Part shown: positions 41,222-57,343 of the stretch, in pieces
How positions within the stretch are numbered: the first letter of the stretch is position 1
How the letters are laid out: every line of letters starts with the position of its first letter
Source of the DNA: Thunnus maccoyii
Lineage: Eukaryota > Chordata > Actinopteri > Scombriformes > Scombridae
Length of the DNA: 64,000 bases
NCBI RefSeq assembly: GCF_910596095.1
Contig: NC_056544.1
Coordinates: forward strand, 7,828,655 to 7,892,654
Direction of reading: 5' to 3'
Made by a program: the position numbers and the translations under genes
The notes under the pieces: model-generated
Databases searched by the model: none
The model's input: only the letters and a program-made list of their open reading frames with translations
Told to the model about the DNA's origin: nothing

Positions 41222-41814
41222 TACTTAAGGACAAGTGTGTGGGATTTAGTGGCATCTAGTGGTGAGGTTGCAGATTGGCCACGAAACTCGCGAAAAATGA
41301 GAAACGTCCTCTCTAGAGCCAGTGTTTGGTTTGTCCGTTCTGGACTACTGTAGAAACATGGCGATGCAACATGGCGGGCTCCGTGGAAGAGGACCCGCTC
41401 CCTATGTCCAGTATTTCCAACTGCAGCCGCAGCTCGAACATAAAGGATAACCCATGGTACTACATGACACACCCACTTTGTTAGGTTTAGGCAGGAGCAG
41501 TGAGATGGTTCAGGTCAAGGAAGGGTGTTGCGTAGCATACCGTTACGCTGACAACAGCAATGTCATGTAGTGTCATGTAGTAAAGTGGGCGTGTCGTTTA
41601 GCATACCATTAAGGTGATAACATCGGAGGGAGGGGCATAGTGATGTGGGCATGTCATGTAGTAAACTGGGTATGTCATGTAGGTCTGCAAGAGCCTTCTT
41701 CTCTATGTAGATAAAAAGACACGATTCTTAGTTTCACCAATGAAAACATAATTATGAATATTATGTTCCATTTCTGCCAATTGATCCCCCTAAATCCCAC
41801 TTACTGGTCCTTTA
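41222..41814. mobile_element. TIR-bounded DNA element with internal insertion
   Basis: The left end AAGGACAAGTGTGTGGGATT and the right end in reverse AAAGGACCAGTAAGTGGGAT form TIRs of about 24 bases. The interior GTGGCATCTAGTGGTGAGG and AACATGGCGGGCTCCGTGGA are, as I recall, frequent in percomorph genomes. The body is interrupted at about 41,445-41,690 by unrelated sequence rich in GTCATGTAGTAAA repeats. Confidence 0.7.
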
Positions 41815-41970
41815 CTCTGCTGATCATATTCCATCTGGCTTCAACATTTACAGTTTGTTTCGTGATGGTTTGAATTAAAAGACAGCATCTGGCCAATTGG
41901 TGCTCCACCTGTTGCTCTGCTGTTTTTTTTGTTTGTTTGTTTTAATTAGTTTTTGGGTGGCATGCTACTT

Positions 41971-42147
41971 ACTAAGGAAGAAGATTAGGGCCACATGTGA
42001 AAAATGTGAACTATGAATTCTGAGAAAAAATTCCTAATTCTGACTTTTCTCTCAGAATTTTGAGTTTAAAGTTTAAAGTTAAATTCTGACTTTAAACTCA
42101 GAACTCAAATACATTTTTCACATGTGGCCCTAATCCTCTTCCGTAGG
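41971..42147. mobile_element. Small foldback element
   Basis: 37-base inverted arms (41971-42007 and 42111-42147) built around GATTAGGGCCACATGTGAAA, with an interior rich in TTCTGA/TCAGAA repeats that pair further. It could form one long hairpin. Confidence 0.8.
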
Positions 42148-43029
42148 GCTTACATTCTTAAAATCAAATGGCCACAAATTGAAACTGTGTTGAAGCAGGA
42201 GACAAATCGTGAGATGGAATATGATTGGCTGACACATTAGTAAGTCCTTTTTAAATTTCAATAATTAATTATCATTTAAAGACAAAATATGGAAATAGAG
42301 TTATTAATTTTGCAAATTTTACTTTTTACTTTTAGTTTCAAAATGCATCATTTAAATTCAATTATTTTTTAAAAATTTTATTTCTAATTTAATTTATAAT
42401 TGTTTTTTTTCTTTTATTAACTGATAATTGAACACTGTAAAAGTCAATAAATATTCCAGTGGAATCACTCCAAACTCCAGAGAGATGTGCTGCTAATCAC
42501 ACTACTGTTGAACCAAGTCAATAATGTATTTTGCTGTCAAAACGGTGACACAATAACATCGCAGTCACACTCAATGTTCATCATTGAAAGATCAGAGGGA
42601 GCCTTACAGCTGGTGTTTACCAGAACAACAGAGCAGAATATCACACTCCTCCTCTTCCTGCATCTGTCTCCCCTCATGAATGTTCATGCATAAATACTTG
42701 AATGCATCATATAAGATGGTGACGTAAATAGGACAAGTATGTTCACACTCCAGCGGGAGCTTAAACTCCTGCTGCTTGTCCTGATTTAACGGAGCATGGA
42801 GTTTGGAGAGATGCTGTGACCTGCACAATCACGCACACACACACATTGTCTGATCCTCATCTGCGCTCTTTCCTATTGCCAATAGGTCCTGATTATCTCA
42901 AACCAGGGGTCTCAGGGCCAAAACAATTCAAGTAGGGCACACACACAGCACAGTATCCTGTGATAGAACCACTATCAGCACCTGACACCTCGAAAACAGG
43001 AAAAACGTTTCAGCAGGAGCACAGATGTG

Positions 43030-43122
43030 TCGGAGTGTTTGGGGGAGGAGCATGGACACAACTATAAAAGCCCTCCAGAGAAATCTAAACTTCACTCCGC
43101 TGACTAAGGAGAGACCTCCGTC
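43030..43122 (+). promoter_or_regulatory. cxcr4 core promoter
   Basis: TATAAAA at 43063-43069 lies 54-60 bases before the start codon. A GGGGGAGGAG Sp1-like box is at 43041-43050. Transcription likely starts near 43,095. Confidence 0.65.
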
Positions 43123-44699
43123 ATGTCGTACTATGAGGTAAGTTAGTCTAGACAAACATGGGTGTTCACAAATCTGTGTTTCAGATCAGTGAGGGTTGCT
43201 TTTTGCTTTGTGCTTGATCATCATCATCATCATCCATTTGTCTGTCTCCAGCACATCTTCTTCGACTATGACTTCAATGACACGGGTTCTGGCTCTGGGT
43301 CTGGTGACCTGGGCGAGGATCTGGAGGAGCCTTGCGGCGTGGAGCACGTGATGACTGCTGACCTTCAGCAGATCTTCTTGCCCGTGGTCTATGCCCTCAT
43401 CTTCACCCTGGGCATTACTGGAAACGGCCTGGTTGTCATCGTGCTGGGCTGCCAGCGCAGGTGAGAGGAGAGGTGGAGGGTTTCATGGTTGAAAAAGCTT
43501 TGTCTTCAATGAATTCTTGTGCACTTGAGTCCTTGTGGAGAGTTTGCATGATTCAGTTTTGCCTTTGTGTGTTCGCCCACAGGTCGAAGTGCAGCCTCAC
43601 AGACCGGTATCGACTCCATCTCTCAGCCGCTGATCTCCTCTTTGTTCTGGCCCTGCCGTTCTGGGCGGTGGACGCAGCCATGGCTGACTGGCGCTTTGGA
43701 GCTGTCACCTGTGTCGGCGTGCATGTGATCTATACAGTCAACCTGTATGGCAGCGTGCTCATCCTGGCGTTTATCAGTCTGGATCGCTACCTGGCAGTAG
43801 TCCGAGCTACAGACACCAACACCAGTTGGCTGAGGCAGCTGCTGGCAAACAGACTGGTGTATGTGGGTGAGTGTCGAAAGATTGATCTTCTCTCTGTAAC
43901 AGGTTGATTTGCTTTCATTTGACGTCCTTCTCTGCCCGTTAGTTTATCTCTTTACACCTTATCTCACTAAATTCTGTATCTCCTCTCCTCTCCTCTCCTC
44001 TCCTCTCCTCTCCTCTCCTCTCCTCTTCTCTTTCTTCTTCTCCTTTTTTCTTTTACTTTTATCCCCACAGTCATTAATCTTTCTATCTCCTCCCTCACTG
44101 CAGGTGCCTGGTTGCCTGCTGGCCTGCTGGCAGTGCCCGACTTGATATTTGCCCGAACTCAAGAAGGAGGAGAAGGGACGACTCTGTGCCAGCGATTTTA
44201 CCCAGAAAGCAACGCTCCTCTCTGGGTCGCGGTCTTCCACCTCCAGCTCGTCCTGGTGGGTCTGGTGATCCCAGGCCTGGTCCTCCTGGTGTGTTACATG
44301 GTGATCGTCACCAGGCTGACCCGAGGCCCGCTGGGAGGCCAGAGGCAGAAGCGGCGAGCGGTCAGGACCACCATCGCTCTGGTGCTCTGCTTCTTTGTGT
44401 GCTGGCTGCCCTATGGAGCGGGCATCTTTGTGGACACTCTGCTGCGCCTGGAAGTGCTGCCCCGGAGTTGCAACCTGGAGGTCGTCCTGAGCGTGTGGCT
44501 GGCGGTGGCTGAGCCGATGGCGTTCGCCCACTGCTGCCTGAACCCGTTGCTGTATGCTTTCCTGGGCGCAGGCTTCAAGAGTTCAGCCCGCAGAGCCCTG
44601 ACTCTGAGCCGAGCCTCCAGTTTGAAGGTTTTACCACGAAGACGCGCCGGGGCCTCCACGACCACAGAGTCCGAGTCATCCAGTTTACATTCCAGCTAG
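43123..44699 (+). CDS. cxcr4a: C-X-C chemokine receptor type 4 (probably cxcr4a)
   Basis: Seven-helix Gi-coupled receptor for CXCL12 that guides migrating cells. Four exons give 367 residues: 43123-43137, 43252-43460, 43583-43866, 44104-44699. The N-terminus is acidic with Tyr residues near the start ([15 protein letters not shown]), suited to sulfation. [42 protein letters not shown] and [14 protein letters not shown] are CXCR4 signatures, and the tail ends [13 protein letters not shown]4 genes usually have one small first exon and one large coding exon. Here the large exon is cut twice more, after helix 1 (phase 2) and before helix 4 (phase 1). In loop 2, human CDRFYP reads CQRFYP. Naming as 'a' rests on MSYYEH and the mcm6 neighbour. 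Poly(A) AATAAA at 44964. Confidence 0.9.
43980..44028. repeat. (CTCTC)n array in cxcr4 intron 3
   Basis: About nine copies of the pentamer TCTCC, pyrimidine-only on the coding strand, 75-120 bases upstream of the exon 4 acceptor. Confidence 0.95.
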
Positions 44700-44999
44700 T
44701 GTTTGCTTGTGCTGTGTGCATGTGTGTGTGTGTCTGTGTGTGTGTGTGTGTTTGTATATACTGTATATGTGTGTGCGTGTGTGTACATGTGTGTGTATTT
44801 GTATTTACTGTATGTGTCTGTGTTTTCAAGTTTACACAAAGTATCTGAGAAATTTAGGAGCAGTCTGCTGGCACATGACTTGTCTTCTCCCTTTCTCTTG
44901 TAAATAGTGTTATAAGAGTTGTTTTCAATACTGCTGTGCTTGTATGCTGTTGTAAACATTTGTAATAAAACATAGAAAATATATTTGTGAAAGCACCTT

Positions 45000-46670
45000 T
45001 TTTGTAAGAGTATTTTTCTTGCTTCCTGAGTGAAACTGTGAATTCCTTGCTTGCAACCACTCAACCACAACTAAAGCCACCCTTACCAAATCTCATTCTC
45101 AGAGGGTGAGATAGAAATCAATAGAACCCAACTTACATAAATAAATTCAAAGTCTACCAACCAGGCTAATGAGTTGGGGGATGAAGGCATTCAGCTTTAC
45201 TGAAAACATGTTCAAAGGGGACAAGAAAGAATGAACAAACTCAAACTCAACAAAGCTGGAAATGATTTAGAAATTCTCCCATTTCCATTCATGCTTGCTT
45301 GGGGGTTGAGTTGGTGATTCACAGATGCAAATTCTTAAAGGAAAAAGTGTCAAAATTAGTTGGTCGCATTGGTGTGAGCTCTGCTAATCTGAATCATCTG
45401 CAGCTTGTTTCCCCTATGTATTGATTCATTATCACTCAACCATCTGAACCCACTCATCCAGAGCGTGAAAACAGCACAGCTCGTATGAAAAATAAAACTG
45501 GGCGTTTTTTTGGGATGTGTGATAGCCAGGTGTATCTGAGTCACACGTATGACTGTGTGAAAGAGGACGTGTGAAGACATGTTTCTATTGATGTTTGTGT
45601 GTTTGGGATGCGGGTTAGATTTATGTTGATGATATAAACAGTTTGGTTCTTCTACGTGAGGGGACAGGGAGCATCAGGAGGTCAAGAGGTCCATTTTTCC
45701 AGTACTTAAATGCACACAAATACACACAAATACACACACAAAGTGTTTCCCACATACCTACTTCCACTTGGAAGTGAAAGAAACAGAAGCTGGAAGTTTA
45801 CTGTGTCGCGTTTCCTGGAGCAAAGAGGAGGAGGATGAAGAGGAGAGCTGTGAGAGAGACGAAAAGGAAGAATACAGTTAATCAGCACTACAGTGACTCT
45901 GTGGCGATGTGACTGACTGCATCACTGTGACTGTATCCTGTGCTAATGTGGCTTTATATGTAGAAATGTCTATACAATCATTTGAGAAGTAAACAGTTTC
46001 ATATAAATTTGCTCCTCTGTCTTTCTTTCTTTCTCTCTCTCTCACACACACACACACACCAACACACAATTCTCTTCTATTCATAGCATATACAAAACAG
46101 GAAGGACTTCCTGCGGCTCATTTTAGGAAAAACAAGCAGCAAAAACAATCAAACACCCGAGCAGCTCTGCACTCACCAACACCAACACCAAGAGCTATGA
46201 CAACATGGTGGAGAGACCCTGAAAGGTGTCTATAGCTCTGATTCAGCTTTATGAATGTCCAGATATTATGGTGATGTGCAAACACACAGTAGATGTGTAA
46301 AATCCTAAAAAAGCATGATGTGGTTCGCTTGAATGAAAGATACAAATTGCATATCATCATTATATGTTTTAGCCAAACCTTCTCCCTAAGTCCGGACCCC
46401 CCTCAAAACTAAAAGTGAGAGTATAAATGATTAGAAAACACCCCAAAGACTAGACCCAAAGAATGATTCCTCATCACATTTCAGTCATTTCTTTGGTATG
46501 TGGCCCATATCAGCCATTTACCCAAAAAGGTGTTAAACACACATTGACTGTCCAAGGTTGTTAAATCTGCAACACCAGTTGGGTGGCATTATGCATTTGT
46601 GTCCTATTAAATACAATGTTTTGTGATAAAAAAAAAGAAAATGTTTGCAATTTTCATAGGAGAAAAAAAC
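45000..46670. other. Spacer downstream of cxcr4
   Basis: Non-coding. It has short CA and TTTC/TCTC runs near 46,020-46,060. No gene, RNA or clear mobile element is seen. Confidence 0.5.
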
Positions 46671-46679
46671 TTAACATAA

Positions 46680-47430
46680 AATCCCCCTATGTAGCATTCG
46701 TAAGCAGTATATAAACATTAAAAGATCCCCTCCAGACATGTTTCAAGATGTATATAAAATGCTCTACTTGGAATAATAATTTGTGTCTAACAGGTTTTTA
46801 AGTTCAGTTATCTCGTTAAAATGCTTAAAATGACATCTTCTCCTTCTCTCTCATATGAACGTATGCAAATACAAAAGATGTACCCTACTTCATTGTAAAG
46901 TCAATTCTCAGTGTTTGTGCACTGGAGGCTTCACATCCCCACATCACACTTGTGTGAATTGAACACTGGACCACAACTGGCTACAAACTAGTTGTGATGC
47001 AAGAAATCATACTCGAAGGTACATATGTTTGACTCAGATTTAAAGTGAGCTCAGAGAAACTTTCCCCCGTCAGCAGATGAAAGTAAAAACATCCTTTTAG
47101 TATCAAACTCTGCACACGCATCATTCTGCACAGTGAAGCTCAAACATCCAACTGAAGGAACAAGAAGAAAAACACATTTTTTGAGTGGAGGAGGACTTTA
47201 CAAAATGGTTTCTAACACACTATAATGTCGTTATAAGCAGCTATAAGTTTTTAAAATTAACAACTGTACTGTAATTATCAACAACTAAAACTCCTCCATA
47301 GGTGGATGCTGGTGTATAAACAGATATTGATTGAAAACATAGTAAAACAGAGCTGAGATAATATAAAACATGTCTTCATAGGAAAAGTTACAATAGGTGA
47401 CAAATACTTTAACACTTCAAAGTTTCCTTG
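46680..47430. repeat. Dispersed foldback repeat, copy 2, split by another element
   Basis: Outer parts match the repeat at 40,840 and 48,836: CCCCCTATGTAGCATTCGTA on the left, GGTGACAAATACTTTAACAC on the right. The middle is occupied by the TIR element at 46,731-47,199. Confidence 0.6.
46731..47199. mobile_element. TIR element inserted in a foldback repeat
   Basis: The left end AAAGATCCCCTCCAGAC and the right end in reverse AAAGTCCTCCTCCACTC form imperfect TIRs, and TA stands at both edges as for Tc1/mariner-type insertions. It is non-coding; the interior contains GTGCACTGGAGGCTTCACAT. Confidence 0.65.
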
Positions 47431-48835
47431 GTTGACAAAGATTTTTCCATTAAAACATTTTCAGTATTTGTTTGCAGTCGATGTTGTGACACCTGTGATC
47501 CCACAGACTTCAGCAGACACTTGATAACATCCCTGGTGTCGTCGGCCATCTTTGTACCACTATCATTATTACTTTGTACTTGTTTAAGGGAGTTTTTGCC
47601 TCCAGTCTGGTGAAACAGTTGCTCAGCTGGACCGACATTACCTGTCTGACAGTCAGAAACTTTCCATTGTTTGGCTAGAACACACTGCTTAATGGTTACC
47701 TTGTCTATATGATCTTTTTCAAATATTTTTGGAGCCTTTTTTGCTTTTCTTTGAGAGCTGACAGTAGAGAGATGACAGGAAATGTGGGGAGAGACAGGAC
47801 ATGACAGCCAACAAAGATCCCCAGCTACAGTCAAAATGTCTTTCAAAATAGGTTTCTATGTATAAAAAAATGAACATGAAAGCCATCCCTTTAACAGTCA
47901 GTCAGTTTCAATTCATATCCAGAATGTTTCTGGTGTACACAACTAAAACAATGAGAATGTGTCACCACCTGAATACAAAAACATCAGGAAACAACTCTTT
48001 TTAAACCATCTCTGCCTTCTTTCTTTCATATCCTGCTGCTCTTGCATCTGTTATTTCCCCATCATGCCCTTTTTCACCTGTTGCCACACATCCAACACCA
48101 TCGCCATAACAGTATTTCTGAACAAGCTGGTTGGACGCTTGCTGCATGATTACACCACAAAACACTTTGTTAATCAATTAAATAGTCGATAATAATAATC
48201 ATAATAATCGTACTCTTTGGTCTTGGATTGAAACCTTCTTGCTACAAGCGCCTCTTACCAACTTTCAGGATACTGATGCTCTTATGGTGCTTGTGTATGT
48301 GTGTTTTAGGGGATTCGTGTGTGTGTGTTTGCCTACAGATGGTCAGGTTCCTTCACAGTCAGACAGGCTGAGTTTCCTGTAGCTGAACAATCGTGGGAAA
48401 ATCAGAGGTCAAGACAAAGAAAGAAATAAAGAGGGAGAGAGAGAGACTGGGCCGCATCCAAATGGCCTGCGATAACTTCCTGCTTTGTTCCTGGTGGATT
48501 AATACAATGTGACAGGTGAAACCAATAGCCTGCTGGGAGTGTTTGTATTGACCGTAGCGACAGATGGAGACGTGAGAATGATGTGAGACCAGGAATAGAA
48601 ATTAATGGAATAATAGAGTAGAAATCTGTGTTTAGCCTTGCAGATGGTCCCGGGACTGAACCTTGCAAAGTACAAGTTTTTTGTGAGGATTGAGAGTCCT
48701 CTCTGTGTTTTTTTGCTCTGGGTGCTCCTGCTTTGCATGTTAGACTAATCCTGCCATTGCCCTTGAGCAAGGCACTGGCCTCAGGACTAGAGGAGGCTGT
48801 AATATGGCGGCCAATTCTGTTATACTTTGCATTAA

Positions 48836-49492
48836 ACTCCCCCGATGTAGCGTTTATGAGCAGTGTTGAACAGTTTATGACACACTAAGTTGTAGTTGTA
48901 AAGACAATTTAAATGCTTATTCATTTATTTGCCAACAATCATAATTTCTCTAATTAAGCTTCCATATCCTTTTTATGAGCCAATAAAGAGTGATTGATAC
49001 ACAGCAGACCGTAACTGTGTGTTATAAAGCATTTATTACTGGTTTATGCACACAAACAAATTAGAACACCACAGTCATGTTCAGATTTGTTTATGAATGT
49101 GTTCAAAACTCAGCATGAAGGTTCCTTCTTGACCTTGGAAAAAACATTTTGACAGAAGATTTTTAACCTGAGGTAAACTTTTGCATGGCTTTCAGCTACA
49201 TGTCATGGCCTTCATCAGCAAATAGAATTTGCTCAGTTGTCATGGAGAGTGAATAGTAATTATAAACAAAAATATTTTATCAATAGAAATATTGATAACA
49301 GATTGGGTACCACTGTGTCATATTATAACGTATGCATGCTTTACAAGGAGTTATAGTTGTTGACAGATGTGGTCATAAACACTTTAAAATGTCTTTACAT
49401 CAACTTCCAACTACATTATAGTGTGTTATAAATCATTTATTAATTGTTTATGTACTACTTATTGGATTCTAAATGGGGGGAGGGGATTAAAA
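48836..49492. repeat. Dispersed foldback repeat, copy 3
   Basis: The left end CCCCGATGTAGCGTTTATGA and the right end region TTATTGGATTCTAAATGGGG face each other. The interior arms CAGTTTATGACACACTAAG and TTATAGTGTGTTATAAATC pair imperfectly. Confidence 0.6.
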
Positions 49493-49499
49493 TGTATTT

Positions 49500-51380
49500 A
49501 TGCCTCTTTTGTTATCAGTCATCAATTAATTTCTCACTTTGTTAATCAGGTCATTAACTGATTTGTTCATCGATCTATCACATAATTGATTATTGTGTTG
49601 CGCAGATGACCCTGATGGCAGTTTGGTTTCACTTTAATCATCACCACTATGATTCTGTGAGTGTTCTGCTCTTTTTCTTTGCCCTGATTGACAAACAGCC
49701 CCTTTCAGTGGTCATTGAAAGTCACTACACTTCTCCAGAGGTACAGTAGAGATGCTCGCGTCCATGGGTCAAGTCATGTGATGTGGTGAGCTGTGTGGAA
49801 AAATGTGTAAAATACCAAGAAAAACAAAAAAAGCATGCCACTGTGTGATAAGTGAAGAAAGAGATCAAATATAACATTTTGAACTGGACTTCTCTGGACT
49901 GAGCACATGCTGCGGTTAAGGAGAGTTTGTTAGTTTGTTACACTCTTTAGTGTAAGTGATACAGTGATACTTCCCACAAGTTCTATCTTTTCAATATCAA
50001 ACACTCAGTCCTTGTAGTCATGAAAGGCAGCTCTGGTCAGCTTAGATTCTTGTAGTGGCCACAAGTTAATCACAGCAAAAACAAGCATCAAAGCCATAGA
50101 AATGTCTCAAACATTTTATAGAGCATGTTGCACTTCTCTGCAATCTATCCATACCCCCCCCCTCCCCATTGTAATCTGCATGAATCCACACTGACTGCAG
50201 CTGCTATTCTATACTTAGCAAACACATTAAAGTACATATATTAAAGTTTGTAGAGGTGCTAGTGTGGTGATGTGAAGTTAAACGGAGTTATTAGAAACAA
50301 GCATTCACTGCCCTCTAGTGGTCATTTTGAGGCACTGCAACGTTATATTAAATTTGTGGCCAACACACTAACTAATTAGCAACACTGATGTTATTGTTAT
50401 TTTAAATAATAAAGCCAAAGCTGGGTTGAACATTTTGATATCACAGTTACATTAATATGAATAACAATTATGCATATTAAGAGTGAGTTAGCCATAAATT
50501 TAATGTAGAGTTGCAGTTTCTTACTGTTACCACTGGAGCGCAATATGCAATATTAATGTATTGTGTTCATTTTGCTCTGCTCATCCTGAAACTGTGCCTT
50601 GTTTATTTTTGGCATTTTTACTACACTAAAAGACTGTGGCAAGAAGTGTCTACGTTTATTAATGTTACATTTAGGGCTGTTTTTGCTTTATTGTATAGAC
50701 ATGTACATTTGGGTTTTAAGTTACAACAGAAAGGATGAGAAACAAGCTTACTTCATCAATCTTATAATCATCTTAACTTAGTTTCATATTCATAAGTGTA
50801 TCCAACTAAAACAGTCTAGTCAGTTTTTCATAAAGAATGTGAGTCTGTGAGGGTATTGTTTTTAATGTCTAATTATTCTGTTGTCTTATTCATTTTATAT
50901 ATTTATTTTGTATTCATTATTTTTATTATTATTATTATTTTATTTAATTTTCTTTCTATTTTTTATGCGTTGGTTGTTAACTCACCTGGCATTTTGTTCC
51001 CAAGAATGTACCTCATGTTCTGTAATTAATTAAGCACAATAATCGCGATAATAATGAATGTAAAAAGTAATATGAAGTGATGTAACAGTTAGTGATTACA
51101 GGAAGCTGTGTGACTGGGCTGACAGTGACAGTGTGAATAGATTAGTTCACTATGAAAACTGGATGTTTCGTTATGTTGACGGATTTTATCACTATTATCT
51201 CTAATAATCTGTTCAGATTAGGTCAAGTTTAGGTTAGGTTAGGTTTTTCACAAACGTTTGAGCACTCTTATTTTTTTTTTTTAACTTGTCGTCACTGTTT
51301 TTTTCCTCACAACTTTATTGAACCTGCAGGAAGTAATTCGCGGGAAAAGGGAGAAGGGCTCGCCGTCGGTGTACATTTTC
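49500..51380. other. Spacer upstream of mcm6
   Basis: AT-rich and non-coding, with a C-run at about 50,153-50,166 and TTATTATTATT near 50,925. No gene is seen. Confidence 0.5.
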
Positions 51381-51601
51381 TCTCCTGATTGGTCACAAGA
51401 AGGAGAATATTTGAATAACATCACCGATTGGCCGGCAGCGGCGCGCCAAACGTCACGTGGTGTCGCTTTTCGCGCGAAACTGTGCAGTGTTGTCCGGACT
51501 TCAGCGTGCTGTGTGTGTGTATCTGTCCGGAGAGGAACGGGACGGCTCTGTGTAGATCTCAGCTGTTTGAATCTTTTATTCCAGTTTTATAGTGTTTCAT
51601 C
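51380..51601 (+). promoter_or_regulatory. mcm6: mcm6 promoter with CCAAT, E-box and palindromic E2F site
   Basis: Inverted CCAAT boxes occur at about 51,387 (GATTGGTC) and 51426-51433 (GATTGGCC). GTCACGTGGT is at 51452-51461, and TTTTCGCGCGAAA, a two-sided E2F site, at 51467-51479. No TATA box. The layout fits S-phase-linked expression of MCM genes. Sites are consensus matches. Confidence 0.75.
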
Positions 51602-56749
<5,148 letters not shown>

Positions 56750-56869
56750 ACTCCTCCCTCTGTCCCTCTGTTTGGTTTTTCTCCACACCCACATGACTTT
56801 TGATATTAAACTTCAACAATAAAGCTGATGTTCGAGGTGTTTCTGAAAGCTCATATGTAACACATACAT

Positions 56870-57300
56870 AATAGTAGCACTGGAGATGTTATCAGACTTG
56901 TTTTATAGTTTATTGTCTCTACTGTACAAAGATTAGATTCTGGGGCTCTTTAAGGAAAAAAAAAAGATTAAAGTGTTTTCTTAGTCAAACTTACTTCTGT
57001 AAATATGCTGCTGGCTTCTGTTTGTTTGGCTTTGAGTCAAGGGAGCTGCCCTGAATTATTATGTAATTGTTGTTTATCTTTAACTGTGTAGTGTATTAGA
57101 GGCATGCCCTGGGGCGTACCAGCATGGTTTCAAGTTATAATGTATGACTTTTTGTAAAAAAAAAAAAAAAAAATGACATGGAGTGAATGGAAATGTTGAA
57201 TAAATAAAATATTGTCATAGTAACTAATCTGCGTGGTGTTGTTCCTAAAAGTGTAGTTTGGTGATTTAGATGTTGTTCACTAGGTGGCAGTAGTAACGGC
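56870..57300. other. Spacer mcm6 to pnkd
   Basis: Non-coding. It includes an A-run at about 57,157-57,173. The pnkd promoter side has a TGCGCATGCCC NRF1-like site near 57,312, consistent with a gene for a mitochondrial protein. Confidence 0.5.
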
Positions 57301-57343
57301 TTTGATGTCACTGCGCATGCCCGAATAAAATTACTCAACAAAC

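Noticed and set aside
43959-44531. Minus-strand 190-codon frame across cxcr4 exon 4
   Set aside because: Antisense of GC-rich cxcr4 coding sequence plus the (CTCTC)n array.
47409-47846. 145-codon minus-strand frame
   Set aside because: Overlaps the edge of a dispersed repeat and has no recognisable domain. Partly Lys/Gln-rich by chance. An unknown single-exon gene cannot be excluded, but I see no support.
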